DNA of 64,000 bases, taken from contig JAQJVL010000322.1 in NCBI GenBank assembly GCA_035578905.1, forward strand, positions 613,798 to 677,797. The letters are read 5' to 3'. Below the pieces are notes generated by a model that was not told the origin of the DNA, did no database searches, and saw only the letters and a list, made by a program, of their open reading frames with translations. This stretch comes from Stictocephala bisonia. Its lineage: Eukaryota; Arthropoda; Insecta; Hemiptera; Membracidae. Made by a program: the position numbers and the translations under genes. This document shows, piece after piece, positions 46,001 to 58,203 of the stretch; within the stretch, counting starts at the first letter, position 1, and every line of letters starts with the position of its first letter.

Positions 46001-46959
46001 TTGGTTTTTTAATTGTTTTTCGGTCAATACACTATGGTGTGTACTTTTTTAACATGTTGAGTATTGTTACATATGCATATTGTGTTAAATAGGATTGCAT
46101 TTTATTTATGATCTCATTGTATATTTTGTATTTTTTTTTAAACTAACAAGCATTCACATTTTAATTCATATTCTAAAATGTATTATTCTCATGACTTGGA
46201 ATATAGACACCTCTTTTTTATAACAAACGTTAAAGTTGAAGTTTTCATAGTTACCAATTGTTAAAAATTGCTTGTTTTGGTATATTTCATAAAAATTTTA
46301 CACATTTTGTACTAATATTAAAGAATATGCCAAATCATTTGTTTTGTAAAAGTTAGGTGTTAACTACGTGTTTTTACTCATTTTAACTGTGATTTTAATC
46401 CTAAGACAATAATTAATTTTCAACCCACTTTCAAGCTTAAAGTAGTGTTAGAGACTAAAAAATTTATTTTAAAGGAAAATAGATTAAATAATGAGTGGCA
46501 AAATAATACTGAAGGCTATTTCATTTTATTGATAAAAAAATCTAAATCACCAATAATATGAAAAGCTATTTTGTTAGGAATCAGCTAACATTTCTATGAC
46601 AGTGTTTGTTTCAAATACTAAAATTGTCATCAAATTCAATAATACTACATAATGATAATGGACCTATATTTAAAATAAATAGTATTTTTGTATGATGTGG
46701 AAGGCCTATCAAGAATGGCTAGTAAACAGCTTGGTTTGGTGCTCCCAAATTTAAAAAATGAATCACGCTTTAGATAAAATTTGATTATTTTGTTGACTAA
46801 TCAAAAATCTTATCATTTAAGTACACAAAGTTGACGATATTGCATCTGAAGTAATAATAGGATGAAAATATTACTATTTAATTTAGGCAGTTCTTTGTGG
46901 AATTGGTTTTCATTAATAATTGATTGATTGATTGATTTATATTTGGTCGTTATTCCTAG

Positions 46960-47058
46960 GTACCTCCAGGCTATGATGACAAATACATTTTAAAGGTCCT
47001 TATTAACCGTTTGGACGAGAACTGTGTGGCTGTTAAAGAGGAACCAATATTAAAAGAG
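46960..47058 (+). CDS. Mini-exon A, copy 2
   Basis: Same exon as at 42372, 4588 bases downstream. The frame is open with intact acceptor (cctag) and donor (gtaagt). Against copy 1 it changes Ser to Leu at residue 11, Lys to Glu at 20 and Leu to Ile at about 30, plus silent changes. Exon A therefore drifts in protein sequence while exon B does not. Confidence 0.65.
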
Positions 47059-47497
47059 GTAAGTTCAGATAAATTAGAAAGAATATTTTTTTGAGAAACT
47101 TAAAATCTGGAAGGGTTTGTACAGAATACTCTATAAAGAAAGGAGAAAACAAATCATTCAAACCGTTCTATAGTTTGGAACAAAAAATGACCTTAATAAT
47201 AAGGTATACAATGGCTTTTTTTAATTTTAATAAGGATTCAAATATATGTAGTTATAGAGTACGCAAGCCTAAGGATGGTTGGTCGCTGCTGATTAGATGA
47301 AAATCAAATTGTACTTGGTGGTGGTTTGTTCTATGACTGCCCCTTCCATATCTATAACATATGCTTGCTGACTTTTTAAGGATCAAATTATACCATGGCT
47401 TGAAGGAAGAAAGGTCAGACTCATGTCATGCCTAGAAAGGAATAAGTACTATCAGATAATGTATTTTATGAAACTGATTTCATTTATGTGTGTTTAG

Positions 47498-47596
47498 ATA
47501 ATAACTGACTTTGATGACAAAGACACTGTTAAATTGGATTTAAAACGCTTAAAAGAGGAAGATAGCTGTGTTGAAGAGAAACCAATATTACAAAAG
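47498..47596 (+). CDS. Mini-exon B, copy 2
   Basis: Open 99-base exon with acceptor tgtgtttag and donor gtaaac. The product is identical in all 33 residues to copies 1, 3 and 4. Silent cgc and tta codons distinguish it. Confidence 0.7.
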
Positions 47597-49327
47597 GTAA
47601 ACTTTAACTATATATCAATGAGTTTTAAAAAAATATTTATAATTCTACGTTTATCAATAACAAATTTTTACCTACAGTTACAGTTTATTACTTTATACTA
47701 CAGTAAAAGTAAAAAGTATTATTTCACGTTTTATTATAATAAATGCTTGAAAGCATCAAAATTTACTGTATGTCATCAGGAATGAAATATTAATGACATT
47801 ATTTATTAACTAAAATTTAACTGTATTTTTTTGGACAAATGACTGATGTAAGATTGAAATAAAGGTAACCATGTGATTATCATTATGCCACCTCACCCAA
47901 ACTGTCTGTATGATATCTTGTCGAAAGTGGTTGCATGGTTTTGAGCATTAAGTGTAGCATTCAGATTATGAGGCATTCAATTTGTGAGCTTATTGAATCT
48001 CTACAACCACTTGGAGTGGTTTGTGAAAGTAGAGTGGCTTAGTCACTGTGAGTATGTTTATTGCCCAATTTTACTTTGGGCATCAAATTCTGTGCTAATG
48101 TTAAGAGAAGTTTTGGCACTGTATGACCAGCCTTTATTTAATGTGATATAAGTGTATTAGTTAAGTCCATATTAACATTTTGGAAGTAGGTTTTAATTTC
48201 AAGACTGTGTTTCAGTTTGGCCAGTACTATTTTTTCATTATTTTTGTGGATAAAAAAATAAGAGATATTTGCAATGTTTTCTTGATATCCTGCTTCTGCA
48301 GAGGGCGTATTTTCATATTTTAAATGTAGGCACTTCTTGTAAAAAGGATTTGTTTACTACATCCAAATTTGGACAGCCTTCCTTTTCACAGTATTCTACC
48401 AAGTATTGAATCCTATGCTAAGTAAAACATTTATTATGCTCTGGTATGCTACATTTAATACTGTATTCATATTTGGTATTTTTATGATTTTTTTTCAAAA
48501 ATAGCTTGAAAATTCAAATGTCTAGTGCCGTCCTTTCTCTCAATGGTCCAATTATTAGAATTTTGGGTCAGTATTATTATTAACCCTAGATTGGTATCGC
48601 GTATAATTATGATGCTTAGGGTATCAATAGGTAAATTTTATGCAGTCAATAAACTTTACAAACACACTTAATAGATTGATAATTGTTTATACAAATCACT
48701 AATATACAAAAAAAATTTAAGATCAATTGTTAATACATTTTTTAGCTTATATTACAAAAGTCAGTGATCCTGAGTCCCAAAGACCCTATTAAAAAGTATT
48801 TTTTCGCTTCTAGGTATTTTACGTATATTTGACATATTTTTTCTTTTAAGTCTTGAAATTTAATAAAAATTATACAACATTGATACATTACACTAAAAGA
48901 AGGGGGACATTTAAGCACTGCTGTTTGGACAGACATCTGCCGTGATAAACAACTAATTTAGAGCAAAACAGTACCTAACAACCTGTCAAAATTCGTACGA
49001 TACCTATCTAGGATTAATAACTTCGGTATACAACCACCACAAAAGTAGAGCAGGACTCTTAGAGAACAAAGAAAGAAACTAACTGAACCATGTTCGTCAA
49101 GATTTGGCCAGCAGATAGACTGGTAGGAGTAAGTCAGATGCAGTGAATGAAGAAGGTAACACTAAGAATGGCATTGTCTACAATTTGACTGCCTTTTGCC
49201 TTTCTATGTTGTTGCATATGGTTTAATTTGAAACATATGGTTTATATTTATTTTAACTAATCTTTTTTAAAAGTGTTCAAATTCAAAAATTGTTTATTTT
49301 TTCTTGATAATTACATTTACATTGCAG

Positions 49328-49527
49328 CTGTTGATATATAGTATATTCATGTCATTATACTATTTTTCTATGTATGATTTTATAACTCTTTGGACCTCTA
49401 ATAGTGAACTCCCTCTCTTTGGGATTCGAACAAGATGGCTGCTAAAATCACTTTGTACATGTGTTTATCCTCAGTAAAATACTTTAAATTACAATATGTG
49501 TTTTATTATTAAACACCAAAACAGCAG
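49328..49527. mobile_element. 200-bp insertion of unknown class
   Basis: Sister units read acattgcagcttatattaatc without interruption. Here 200 bp (ctgttgatatatag...aacagcag) sit between gcag and cttatat, with gcag duplicated. A second copy begins at about 60481 (ctattgatatatag) and is itself interrupted by the LINE. No clear TIR or tail was seen, so class is undecided. Confidence 0.6.
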
Positions 49528-49646
49528 CTTATATTAATCTCTTTAGCAGAACTGCTATTTAGGAGATCAACTAAATAACATTATATAAATATATAAGAAA
49601 CAACAACGAATTGAAACGTTAACAAACAATAATAATTTTAATAATA

Positions 49647-50996
49647 CAGGTTGGCGCAAAAAGAACGCATGGATTTTAAAAGGCTATAAGTTGGTTAATT
49701 TTAATCACACCAAAATTTTAATTACACCAAAACAATCATCAAACAACCCAATTTGAGAGTTGGGTGTTAATAATTATAAGACAATTAACTAATTTTTAAA
49801 AATAACATCAGAAAGATGGCCTCCTTCTGCATGAATACACATTGCAAGTCTCTCTCTTCAAAGTTTTCCATAACTTTGTTCAAAGAGTCCTGTGATACAG
49901 CGGCAATTTCTTCACTTATTGCAGCCTTCAGTTCTTCGAGTGACCGAGGTTTACGACGAAACTTTGAATTTCAGGTGTCCCTATAAAAAGAGGTCGCAAG
50001 GAGTCAAATCTGGCGAACGTGCAGGCCAATGGAGATCGCCGAAACGTGAAATCACGTGACCAGGAAACATTCCTCGAACGACAGCCATAGAATGATTACT
50101 TGTGTGGGCTGTGGCTCCATCCTGTTTAAACCATGTTTGTTCCATATCGAGCCTCAAAGCTTCAAGATTTGGCTGCAAAAATGTGCGTAGCATTGTCACA
50201 TATCGTTCAGAATTAACAGTGACTGTTTGGTCACGCTCTTCAAAAAAATAAGGTCCATCCAATAAGATGCCAATTTTAGAGACCCCACACCATAATGTAA
50301 CTTTAGGACAATACAGTGGTTTTTGATGCATTTCCTGTGGGTTTGTGAGCTGCCCAATAGCGGTAATTCTGCTTGTTTACTGAGCCATTCAAGTGGAAAT
50401 GAGCATCACTCAGCATTACAACATTATTGTCATTTCCAACGACATCAAGCATTCTCTCGCAAAAAACTCATCGTTCGTAAAAATCCCGTTCATGGAGCTT
50501 CTGAACATTCATTATCTTGTAAGGGTGGATTGTAACTCACATGTCAGGATGCGCTGTAGCGATCGACGTGATATCCCCAAGGTCGGAGCACGCCGTCTAG
50601 TCGAGCGGTGAGGACTTTCAAGAACTGAGGCTCTGACACTTTCAACATTTTGCGGAGTTCGTGCCGTACGAGGGCGACCAGTCAATTTACTCTTCAACAC
50701 TGATCCTGTTGTACGAAACGAGTTAACCCAACGAAGTATCGAGTTGCGATCAGGTACCGAACCATTACACGCGACATTAAACTGTAAACGAAATTTTCGT
50801 TGAACAGTGATGACAGATTCATTTGATTTGAAATAGTGTTCAACAGCGAACACACGATGCTGCACGTTCCACTGCTCCATTGCTACTAAAACTAGACGCT
50901 TCAACCAACAAAATGGCGTCGCTCGGCGGTCACTGACCGCTCCCCTCCACTGGTACTACGTTACTCAAATCCATGCATTCTTTTTGCGCCACCCTG
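49647..50996 (-). mobile_element. mariner-like element, full length (1350 bp)
   Basis: The TIRs are caggttggcgcaaaaagaac on the left and cagggtggcgcaaaaagaat on the complement of the right, with TA on both sides (49645-49646, 50997-50998). Removing it restores aataatataaatatattcaataa, which is exactly what the paralogous sites at about 52085 and 58998 show. It encodes one transposase on the minus strand. Confidence 0.9.
49800..50904 (-). pseudogene. Tc1/mariner-type transposase (DUF4817-like N-terminus), frameshifted
   Basis: The minus-strand ATG lies at about 50904 (MKRLVLVAMEQWNVQHRVFA). Residues 5-60 form the first helix-turn-helix and about 75-130 the second, with the GRPRTARTPQNV linker. 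The frame breaks near 50510. Pieces in other frames then carry VMLSDAHFHLNG (first catalytic Asp), KVTLWCGVSKIGI, WFKQDGATAHT (second Asp) and WPARSPDLTPCDLFL (third acidic residue). A last piece near 49960-49810 (RKPRSLEELKAAISEEIAAV) is the C-terminal helix region. At least three frame changes and one stop make it inactive, although every catalytic motif is still visible. Full length would be about 345 residues. Confidence 0.8.
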
Positions 50997-51218
50997 TATA
51001 AATATATTCAATAATTAAATCAAGTATTCTCAAAGATCAGAAAAACCATCATTACAGACAAATAAAGGGAAAACAAACGACATTGACAGTTAATTTAACA
51101 GATTAATTAAAAAATAAATAAATAATCAGATTGTAGAGGTAGAAAAGAATTTTGCGTTTTAAATACTTCCTCCTTTAAATTTAAGTTCAGATTTTTTTTT
51201 TTTTTTATGTGTGTTTAG

Positions 51219-51317
51219 ATAATAACTGACTTTGATGACAAAGACACTGTTAAATTGGATTTAAAACGCTTGAAAGAGGAAGATAGCTGTGTTGAAGAGA
51301 AACCAATATTACAAAAA
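51219..51317 (+). CDS. Mini-exon B, copy 3 (without a partner exon A)
   Basis: Open 99-base exon coding for the same 33 residues as the other B copies. Its last base is A instead of G (caaaaa then gtaaac), a silent change that weakens the donor. The upstream 430 bases normally separating it from exon A are missing. Instead a T17 run leads straight into tatgtgtgtttag. The exon was moved by rearrangement; if transcribed it would still keep frame. Confidence 0.6.
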
Positions 51318-51954
51318 GTAAACTTTAACTATATATCAATAAGTTTTTAAAAAATATTTATAATTCTAAGTTTATCAATAACAAACTTTTACCTACAGTT
51401 ACAGTTATACTACAATAAAATTAAAAAGTATTATTTTACGTTTTATTATAATAAATGCTTGAAAGCATCAAAATTTACTGTATGCCATCAGGAATGAAAT
51501 ATTAATGACATTATTTACTAACTAAAAAATTAACTGTATTTTTTTTTGGACAAATGACTGATGTAAGATTGAAATAGGTAACCATGTGATTATCATTATG
51601 CCACCTCACCCAAACTGTCTGTATGATATCTTGTCGAAAGTGGTTGCATGATTTTGAGCATTAAGTGTAGCATTCAGATTATGAGGCATTCAATTTGTGA
51701 GCTTATTGAATCTCTACAACCACTTGGAGTGGTTTGTGAAAGTGGAGTGGCTTAGTCACTGTGAGTATGTTTATTGCCTAATTTTACTTTGGGCATCAAA
51801 TTGTATGCTAATATTTAGAGAAGTTTTGGCACTGTATGACCAGCCTTTATTTAATGTGATATAAGTGTATTAGTTAAGTCCATATTAAAATTTTGGAAGT
51901 AGGTTTTAATTTCAAGACTGTGTTTCAGTTTGGCCAGTACTATTTTTTCATTAT

Positions 51955-52300
51955 ATTATCTCTTTATATTATTATTATATTAATCTCTTTAGCAGAACTG
52001 CTATTTAATAGATCAACTAAATAACATTATATAAATATATAAGAAACAACAACGAATTAAAACGTTAACAATTAATAATAACTTTAATAATATAAATATA
52101 TTCAATAATTAAATCTCAAAGATCAGAATAACCATCATTACAGACAAATAAAGGGAAAACAAATGACATTGACAGTTAATTTAACAGATTAATTAAAAAA
52201 TAAATAAAAAAATCAAATTTTAGAGGTAGAAAAGATTTTTTTTGCGATTTTAATACTTCCTCCTTTAAATTTAAGTTAAGTTTTTTTTTTCGGGTATTTT
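51955..52300 (+). repeat. Rearranged junction segment, copy 1 (second copy 58864-59200)
   Basis: Both places jump from cagtactattttttcattat to the novel join attatctctttatattattattatattaatctctttagcag and then run on identically, including shared small deletions (ttaaatctcaaagatcagaataacc). The identical junction shows that this rearranged segment was duplicated after it formed. Confidence 0.85.
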
Positions 52301-54001
52301 TAGCATTATTTAAGCTTTCCTCTGGATTACGACTCGTATGTTCGAGTTTCATCATCATAAACATAATAAATTGTCTACGGTACAATCAATAAAAATTGTT
52401 TAAACTTTAGTAAATCAATAACAAATCGTAAAAATTCTAACAATAAATATTTAACGAAAAACAGAAAATCATCAAATAAATTACAACAAATATAACAATT
52501 AATTTAAATAAATAATAACAATATATCCCTGAATAATTAACAAATATTAAAATTAACGAAAGTAAATCAACTCAACAACATCACCATCATTATTTATGAC
52601 AGATATGATGGAGCAGTTCTGGTGAGGAATTCCATCGACATCGGGCAAAGTACAAAATGACAATTCTCATGTCTTGTAGTCATCAGCAATACCTGGCTGG
52701 TAGGAATTAGTATAGTTTGACTGTCTCCTGTCAAAACTCTTGTCAGTCATTGCAAATTATTTGACATAAGTTTTGAGTATTATTTTTAATACATTACTTA
52801 TTTGCTAAAAACTGTATATCTCTTTTTACATTAAACGTTTAATTTTCTAAAATAAGCAGAAAAAATCTAGATAAATAAAATTAAAAGAAAAAGAGAACAA
52901 ATCTGGTTTAGTGTGTTTTTTCCGTGTCAGTGAATATTAATATTGTGTATTGGATAACCTCATTTTGTAAGTTACATTTTGTTTACTATTCGTAAATTTA
53001 TTTTTAACCCTTAGCTTACCGATAGAAAACTAAATATTATAATCATTGATATCAATTAATTACCTTTAATCAAATTCCTACTACATAATATTAATTAACT
53101 AATTACGAATGTAAATTAATAGATTATCTCTTTAAGTTAATTCTTAATTCACTTTTACTAAGTAACTTTTGCATATTTTTATTGATAAAAAAAATATAAA
53201 TCACCAATGATATGAAAAGCTATTTTGTTAGGAATCAGCTAACATTTCAATGACAGTGTTTGTTTCAAATACTAAAATTGCTCATCAAATTCAATAATAC
53301 TACATAATGATAATATACCTATATTTAAAATAAATAGTATTTTTGTATGATGTGGAAGGCATATCAAGGATGGCTAGTGAACAGTAGGGTGGGCTGAAAA
53401 AAATAAATGTTTTTTTTTTCAAGTGCTATACCGCGAAAAACTTGCATATATACTTCATAAATAAAATGCAACTGAGAAAAAAATTATTTTTTCAATATCA
53501 CGGTAGCGCAATGCAATTAAAATAGTTCGTTTTTTGAAAAAAACTTGGATTTTTAAAATTTTTCTCCGGTGTAAAAACTTTAAATAATCAATCGCTATAG
53601 TGAAAAAACTGTATAATTTGACTTAGAAAACAGAAATACACATTACACAATGAACCAGTTTAAAAAACAATGTTTACGGTAGCGCAAACAGCTTTAAATA
53701 ACGGATAATTACGCTAAAAGGCGCAGTTTACAACACTGCCGTCCTGCGACAGTTTACTCACAATGCCTTTTAATAAAAAGATTTCTTTTAATTTATTTGT
53801 TGTTTAAAGTGTGGCGACTGCAAATTAATAATTCAAATTCCTTTTAACATAGTTTATTAGCATCAACTTAAATCATAGCATTACAAATCTTTCATGAAAA
53901 TTGTTATTGAAAATTCAAAAAGGAATTTTGATTAGTAGGATATATTTCATCACTAAGTCCATAATCATTCTTGTTTAGGAAGTTTGAAGGCTGATTTGCT
54001 T

Positions 54002-55599
54002 TCAAAGCAAATCAGTGATAGCTGCTCTTGACTGTAGTGTAGTTCGGATGAGCCCATCTCTTGCTTCAAAACCAACTACTTTTTGTGAAGCGCTGGTTAC
54101 AAGTTTGATGCATCGTTCAACCGCTTGCGTATGACAAGGAAATTTGTCGAATCTCCATTCAGCTGCGGTGTCCCCAGTGAAGATTTTTGCACGAATTTCT
54201 TCGTCGCTGATTCTTCTTAGTAATGGTGGTGGTGACAATGTGGTGGCAGTCCAGTCAATCAGTTCACTGTACTCTGTGGCTTGAAAATTTAATTTGGGTG
54301 GATGGAAAGCTCTAATTGACTTTCTTTTGGGTGCTGATGTCCTGGCCTTTATGATTCGTCTCAATCCCAATTCCCTTATGTGAGTTCTTTTATCTACTAT
54401 CATACTCAACATCAAGTTTTCTGGGTGGGCAAAGTAAGCGTTCCTTTCAATAACGGGGTCTATTACTTGAAGCAGATTTTCAGGCAGGAATCTTGAGGAT
54501 TTTACAGTTTGAAATATGTGTTCTGGTCCATCAGTTAAGTACTTGCTTTTTTTGATATTGAACCAAACAGGCATGTATGACTTCAGAATAAAATGAACTA
54601 CGATTTTATGTTCGTCTGATGGATATTCAACACTCACATACAATCTTAGAATCCTGTTAGCCATTGTTAGCCATCTTGCGTGAGAGAGTGGGCCAGGTTC
54701 ACGGTGAGATAAATCTATAGGACAGATTCCTGATTGTACAGCAGAACTTATGTCCAGTAAATACTGTTGGTCCTTGCTCAATATGCTTCGGTCAATATCT
54801 GGAATTTCACACTCCACACTAGCAAATTTCACCAAGGGGAGTTTTTCGCAGTTATTGAGCTCTGTTCCGATAGGTCCTTTAAATGTTGTAGGCCCTGTAG
54901 TGTCTCCATCCAAAAACTGGAACAGGTGTCGGAGTGGTAATTTGTTGAAGTGCAAGAGACAAACTGCCCACTGCATTGGCCTTTTCAATTTTTCTTCAAT
55001 TGTTCGAATTACGCCCCCTTTCCACCCTGTATTTGTAACGGTGCCGTCACATCCAATCATCAAATGATTCCACGTAAATCATCAAGGGAAAGTCCAGTTT
55101 TTTTCAAATAAGTAATTATACTGTCGGCAATGTTTTGAGCAGATCCAGAACAAGGTGTAACATGACCAACATATACAGATCCAGGTTCTTGAATGATAGA
55201 ATAATGTTCTTCCTTAATCACTCTCCGAAAATGCTTTGAATTTACCTTCTCAATCACAATGGTGTCATCTTTCCTTCCATCAAAATACAATCCTTGAAAT
55301 GTGTTGAGCTCAGCCTTATTCTGCACCTGCAGTTCTGTGCGGATAACCTTTTTCCCCCTTCGGATTTTATTTTTATCAATAACATTAGAATGTTCAGTTT
55401 CAGTTATAATACCAAAATCTTGCAAAAGGCTAGAAGCAATAGCAGCTGTTGCTCTATCAGAAACTCCAAAACGATCACTTGTTAGCGCAGTATTAGTCAA
55501 TTTAACTCGCATCTGCCATGGTGACTTTACAACAGGTTCAAACTCTTCTTCATCGCTACTATCCTCATATACTATTCTCATATCATTCATCGTCGGCAC
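54002..55599 (-). pseudogene. Transposase C-terminal part (8-bp-TSD element), one frameshift
   Basis: Two minus-strand ORFs, 55599-55060 and 55063-54002, overlap by four bases and belong to one chain broken by a single-base indel near 55068. The first contains an acidic start (EDSSDEEEFEP), then QGLYFDGRKDDT, which fits the first Asp strand of an RNase H-like fold. The second begins MIGCDGT (second Asp candidate), continues WAVCLLHFNKLPLRHLF and DGDTTGPTTFKGPIG, then HARWLTMANRILRLYV (an R-W motif like that of hAT transposases), and ends with KFPCHTQAVERCIKLV and a C-terminal helix. It belongs to a protein family very common in insects and arachnids, usually left unnamed. The superfamily remains provisional. 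Confidence 0.7.
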
Positions 55600-55619
55600 T
55601 GGTGACGCAGTGCTGTAAC

Positions 55620-56068
55620 CCAGCTACATGGGGACAAAGTGTTTGGGAGATTGTAGGCGATAGGTCGTATGCTCGGTCCTCTTAATACCGACATGGCGTC
55701 CGCTTGGTGGTTGCTATCGGCGTGGACACTACTAGAGAAGTCTGGGGTGTCCATGTTGGGTGGTAATCATTGTGCGGATGTTGTGTGGGGGAGATAACTG
55801 AGTATCAGGCTTGTCAATTAGCTGAAAATCAGACCAGCACTACGTGGTTCGGATTCCACGTAAAGCTGTAGGTCCCTTAGTTGCCCTGGCTGTTGGGCTA
55901 TTAATAAATTGCCCTTTCTGAGGAACAGTTGAACTCAGTTAGTAACCAGACTACACTCATCCACACTCATCCTACACTCATAAAACCATTCATATTCGCC
56001 TTAAAATACGCACAACGTTGTGTCGGCGTCTCATTTGTAAGAATCTTGTAAGAATCTTGTAAGAATCT
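55620..56068 (+). repeat. Nested non-LTR/SINE-like insertion (copy 2) with 11-bp tandem tail
   Basis: Interrupts the transposase gene. The 3' portion (55884-56031) is shared with 67-215. GTGGTTCGGATTCCAC at 55844-55859 resembles a Pol III B box, so a tRNA-derived SINE or an element with a tRNA-like head is possible. The 3' end is followed by gtaagaatctt repeated three times (56037-56068), and that repeat also reads through in frame with the transposase on the other strand. Confidence 0.6.
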
Positions 56069-56792
56069 ATTTATTTCAGTTGAGTTAAAGTCTTCTATTT
56101 GTGTAGGTTCCATAGTTTTTGAGCACGATGGCTGTGACAATGAGTCAACGTTCGACTGACATCTGCTGTACTCAGTGTTTTTTCTTTTTTGTCTTTGAAT
56201 AATTTTTTTTGACTCCTTCACATCTACGTTACCAATTTTGCCTAAACTATGTTCTCTTTGAAGGTACAAAAACTTAAGTTCAATGACTGGTACTTTTTTT
56301 TGACTTCTCACATGTACAAACAATCGATACCGGACACTCACACAAGTCAACGGCCTTTCGGCAATTGCAATCTAATGTTATTGTGCATTTGCATGCGGAG
56401 ATATCAAACAGTCGCAAGGACTTTTGCTTGAATTCTTCAACTTTTTTTTTGAACGAGTCTTTTTCCTTATCTCGTTTGTAGGACTTCATAAGACCTCTGT
56501 AACTGTTATTGTAGGCATTGATCATTTGAACAATTCTGTAAAGGGAGACTGTTGGTATTGAGGCTTTATCAAATAATTGCTTAACTTTCGGTGCAACAAT
56601 ATTAGAAATTTGTGAAAAACTGTTGTTGTTCAACAATTTGTTGTTGGTTTCCACAGCTAAATTGTAATGTTCAAGAAAGAAGCACTTTAAAACGTCTTCA
56701 TAGGAAGGCAGTTTACTTACAGGTAGTTCCTTTGGGTAACCGAATATTGGACAATCAAACTCACTACGCGTAATTTTCTTGGACAAAGCCAT
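55970..56792 (-). pseudogene. Transposase N-terminal part (8-bp-TSD element)
   Basis: The minus-strand ATG at 56792 (MALSKKITRSEFDCPIFGYP) opens about 170 residues, with a helical region (SYEDVLKCFFLEHYNLAV, VSLYRIVQMINAYNN) and a cysteine cluster of the C-x-C type (CKCTITLDCNC, CECP, CTCEK). This could be a zinc-binding DNA-recognition module. The frame changes at an A8 run near 56300. It then continues as VPVIELKFLYLQREH and a basic Ser-rich segment to about 56070, where the nested retroelement begins. The same chain resumes at 55599. An in-frame start further upstream (56966) is less likely, because the region before 56792 matches promoter-proximal DNA next to the TIR. Confidence 0.6.
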
Positions 56793-57572
56793 GACACTCA
56801 ACACACACTCAACGTAACAGTAAAAGTAACACAACAGAAGCTTTGACACTGACAAACACTGCCGAGTCACTGACGCGAGCTTACAAAATGGCGAAGCAAG
56901 CGTACACAACACAAGGAATTGTGGGTTGGGTACGAGTGGTGGGGGAAACGGTACAGTCACATACAAAACGAATCATTCCGCGCGGGACGGCAGTGTTGTA
57001 AACTGCGCCTTTTAGCGTAATTATCCGTTATTTAAAGCTGTTTGCGCTACCGTAAACATTGTTTTTTAAACTGGTTCATTGTGTATTTCTGTTTTCTAAG
57101 TCAAATTATACAGTTTTTTCACTATAGCGATTGATTATTTAAAGTTTTTACACCGGAGAAAAAATTTTAAAAATACAAGTTTTTTTCAAAAAACGAACTA
57201 TTTTAATTGCATTGCGCTACCGTGATATTGAAAAAATAATTTTTTTCTCAGTTGCATTTTATTTATGAAGTATATATGCAAGTTTTTCGCGGTATAGCAC
57301 TTGAAAAAAAAAACATTTATTTTTTTCAGCCCACCCTAGTGAACAGCTTGGTTTGGTGCTCTCAAATTAAAAAAATGAATCACGCTTTAGATAAAATTTG
57401 ATTATTTTGTTGACTAATCAAAAATCGTATCATTTAAGTACATAAAGTTGACGATATAGCATCTGAAGTAATAATAGAATGGAAATATTACTATTTTATT
57501 TAGGCAGTTCTTTGTGGAATTGGTTTTCATTAATAATTGATTGATTGATTGATATTTGGTCGTTATTCCTAG

Positions 57573-57671
57573 GTACCTCCAGGCTATGATGACAAATACA
57601 TTTTAAAGGTGCTTATTAACCGTTTGGACGAGAACTGTGTGGCTGTTAAAGAGGAACCATTATTAACAGAG
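57573..57671 (+). CDS. Mini-exon A, copy 3
   Basis: Open 99-base exon with acceptor cctag and donor gtaagt. It keeps Leu at residue 11 and Glu at residue 20 as in copy 2, and has a private Lys to Thr change at residue 32. It lies only 230 bases downstream of the 3.95-kb transposon, which therefore inserted in the preceding intron. Confidence 0.65.
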
Positions 57672-58104
57672 GTAAGTTCAGATAAATTAGAAAGAATATT
57701 TTTTTGAGAAACAAAATCTGGAAGGTTTTATACAGAATACTCTATAAAGAAAGGAGAAAACAAATCATTCAAACCGTTCTATAGTTTGGAACAAAAAATG
57801 ACCTTAATAATAAGGTATACAATGGCTTTTGTTGATTTAACAAGGATTCAAATATGTAGTTATAGAGTATGCAAGCCTAAGGATGGTTGGACGTTGCTGA
57901 TTAGATGAAAATCAAATTGTACCTGGTGGTGGTTTGTTCTATGACTGCCCTTCCATATCTATAACATATGCTTGCTGACTTTTTAAGGATCAAATGATAC
58001 AATGGCTTGAAGGAAGAACGGTCAGACTCATGTCATGCCTAGAAAGGGATAAGTACTATCAGATAATGTATTTTATGAAACTGATTTCATTTATGTGTGT
58101 TTAG

Positions 58105-58203
58105 ATAATAACTGACTTTGATGACAAAGACACTGTTAAATTGGATTTAAAACGCTTGAAAGAGGAAGATAGCTGTGTTGAAGAGAAACCAATATTACAA
58201 AAG
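58105..58203 (+). CDS. Mini-exon B, copy 4
   Basis: Open 99-base exon, with acceptor tgtgtgtttag and donor gtaaac. The product is identical to the other three B copies. It is the last exon of the array before the LINE. Confidence 0.7.

Larger units (their letters stand above)
44315..48910 (+). repeat. Tandem unit 2 (4596 bp), least interrupted copy
   Basis: Spans from one ttaagcactgctgtttgg landmark to the next, with no large insertion, so it serves as the reference unit. Order: landmark block, catatggtttaatttgaaac block, ttaataactctaag/ctattta hairpin-like block, A/T-rich segment, exon A, exon B, then the segment ending aaagaagggggacat. Strongly similar to units 1 and 3. Confidence 0.95.
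53385..57338 (-). mobile_element. 3.95-kb DNA transposon with about 360-bp TIRs and 8-bp TSD
   Basis: The ends tagggtgggctgaaaaaaat...attttttttcagcccaccct-a are nearly perfect inverted repeats, 53385 to about 53748 and about 56982 to 57338. The flanks are gtgaacag on both sides (53377-53384, 57339-57346), while sister units have a single gtaaacag. An 8-bp duplication is used by hAT, P and a few other superfamilies. The transposase has hAT-like features. A retroelement fragment (55620-56068) is nested within it. Confidence 0.85.

Noticed and set aside
54750..55618. Plus-strand ORFs over the transposase (54750-55067, 55301-55618)
   Set aside because: They are mirror-frame shadows of the minus-strand transposase, which has the family motifs.
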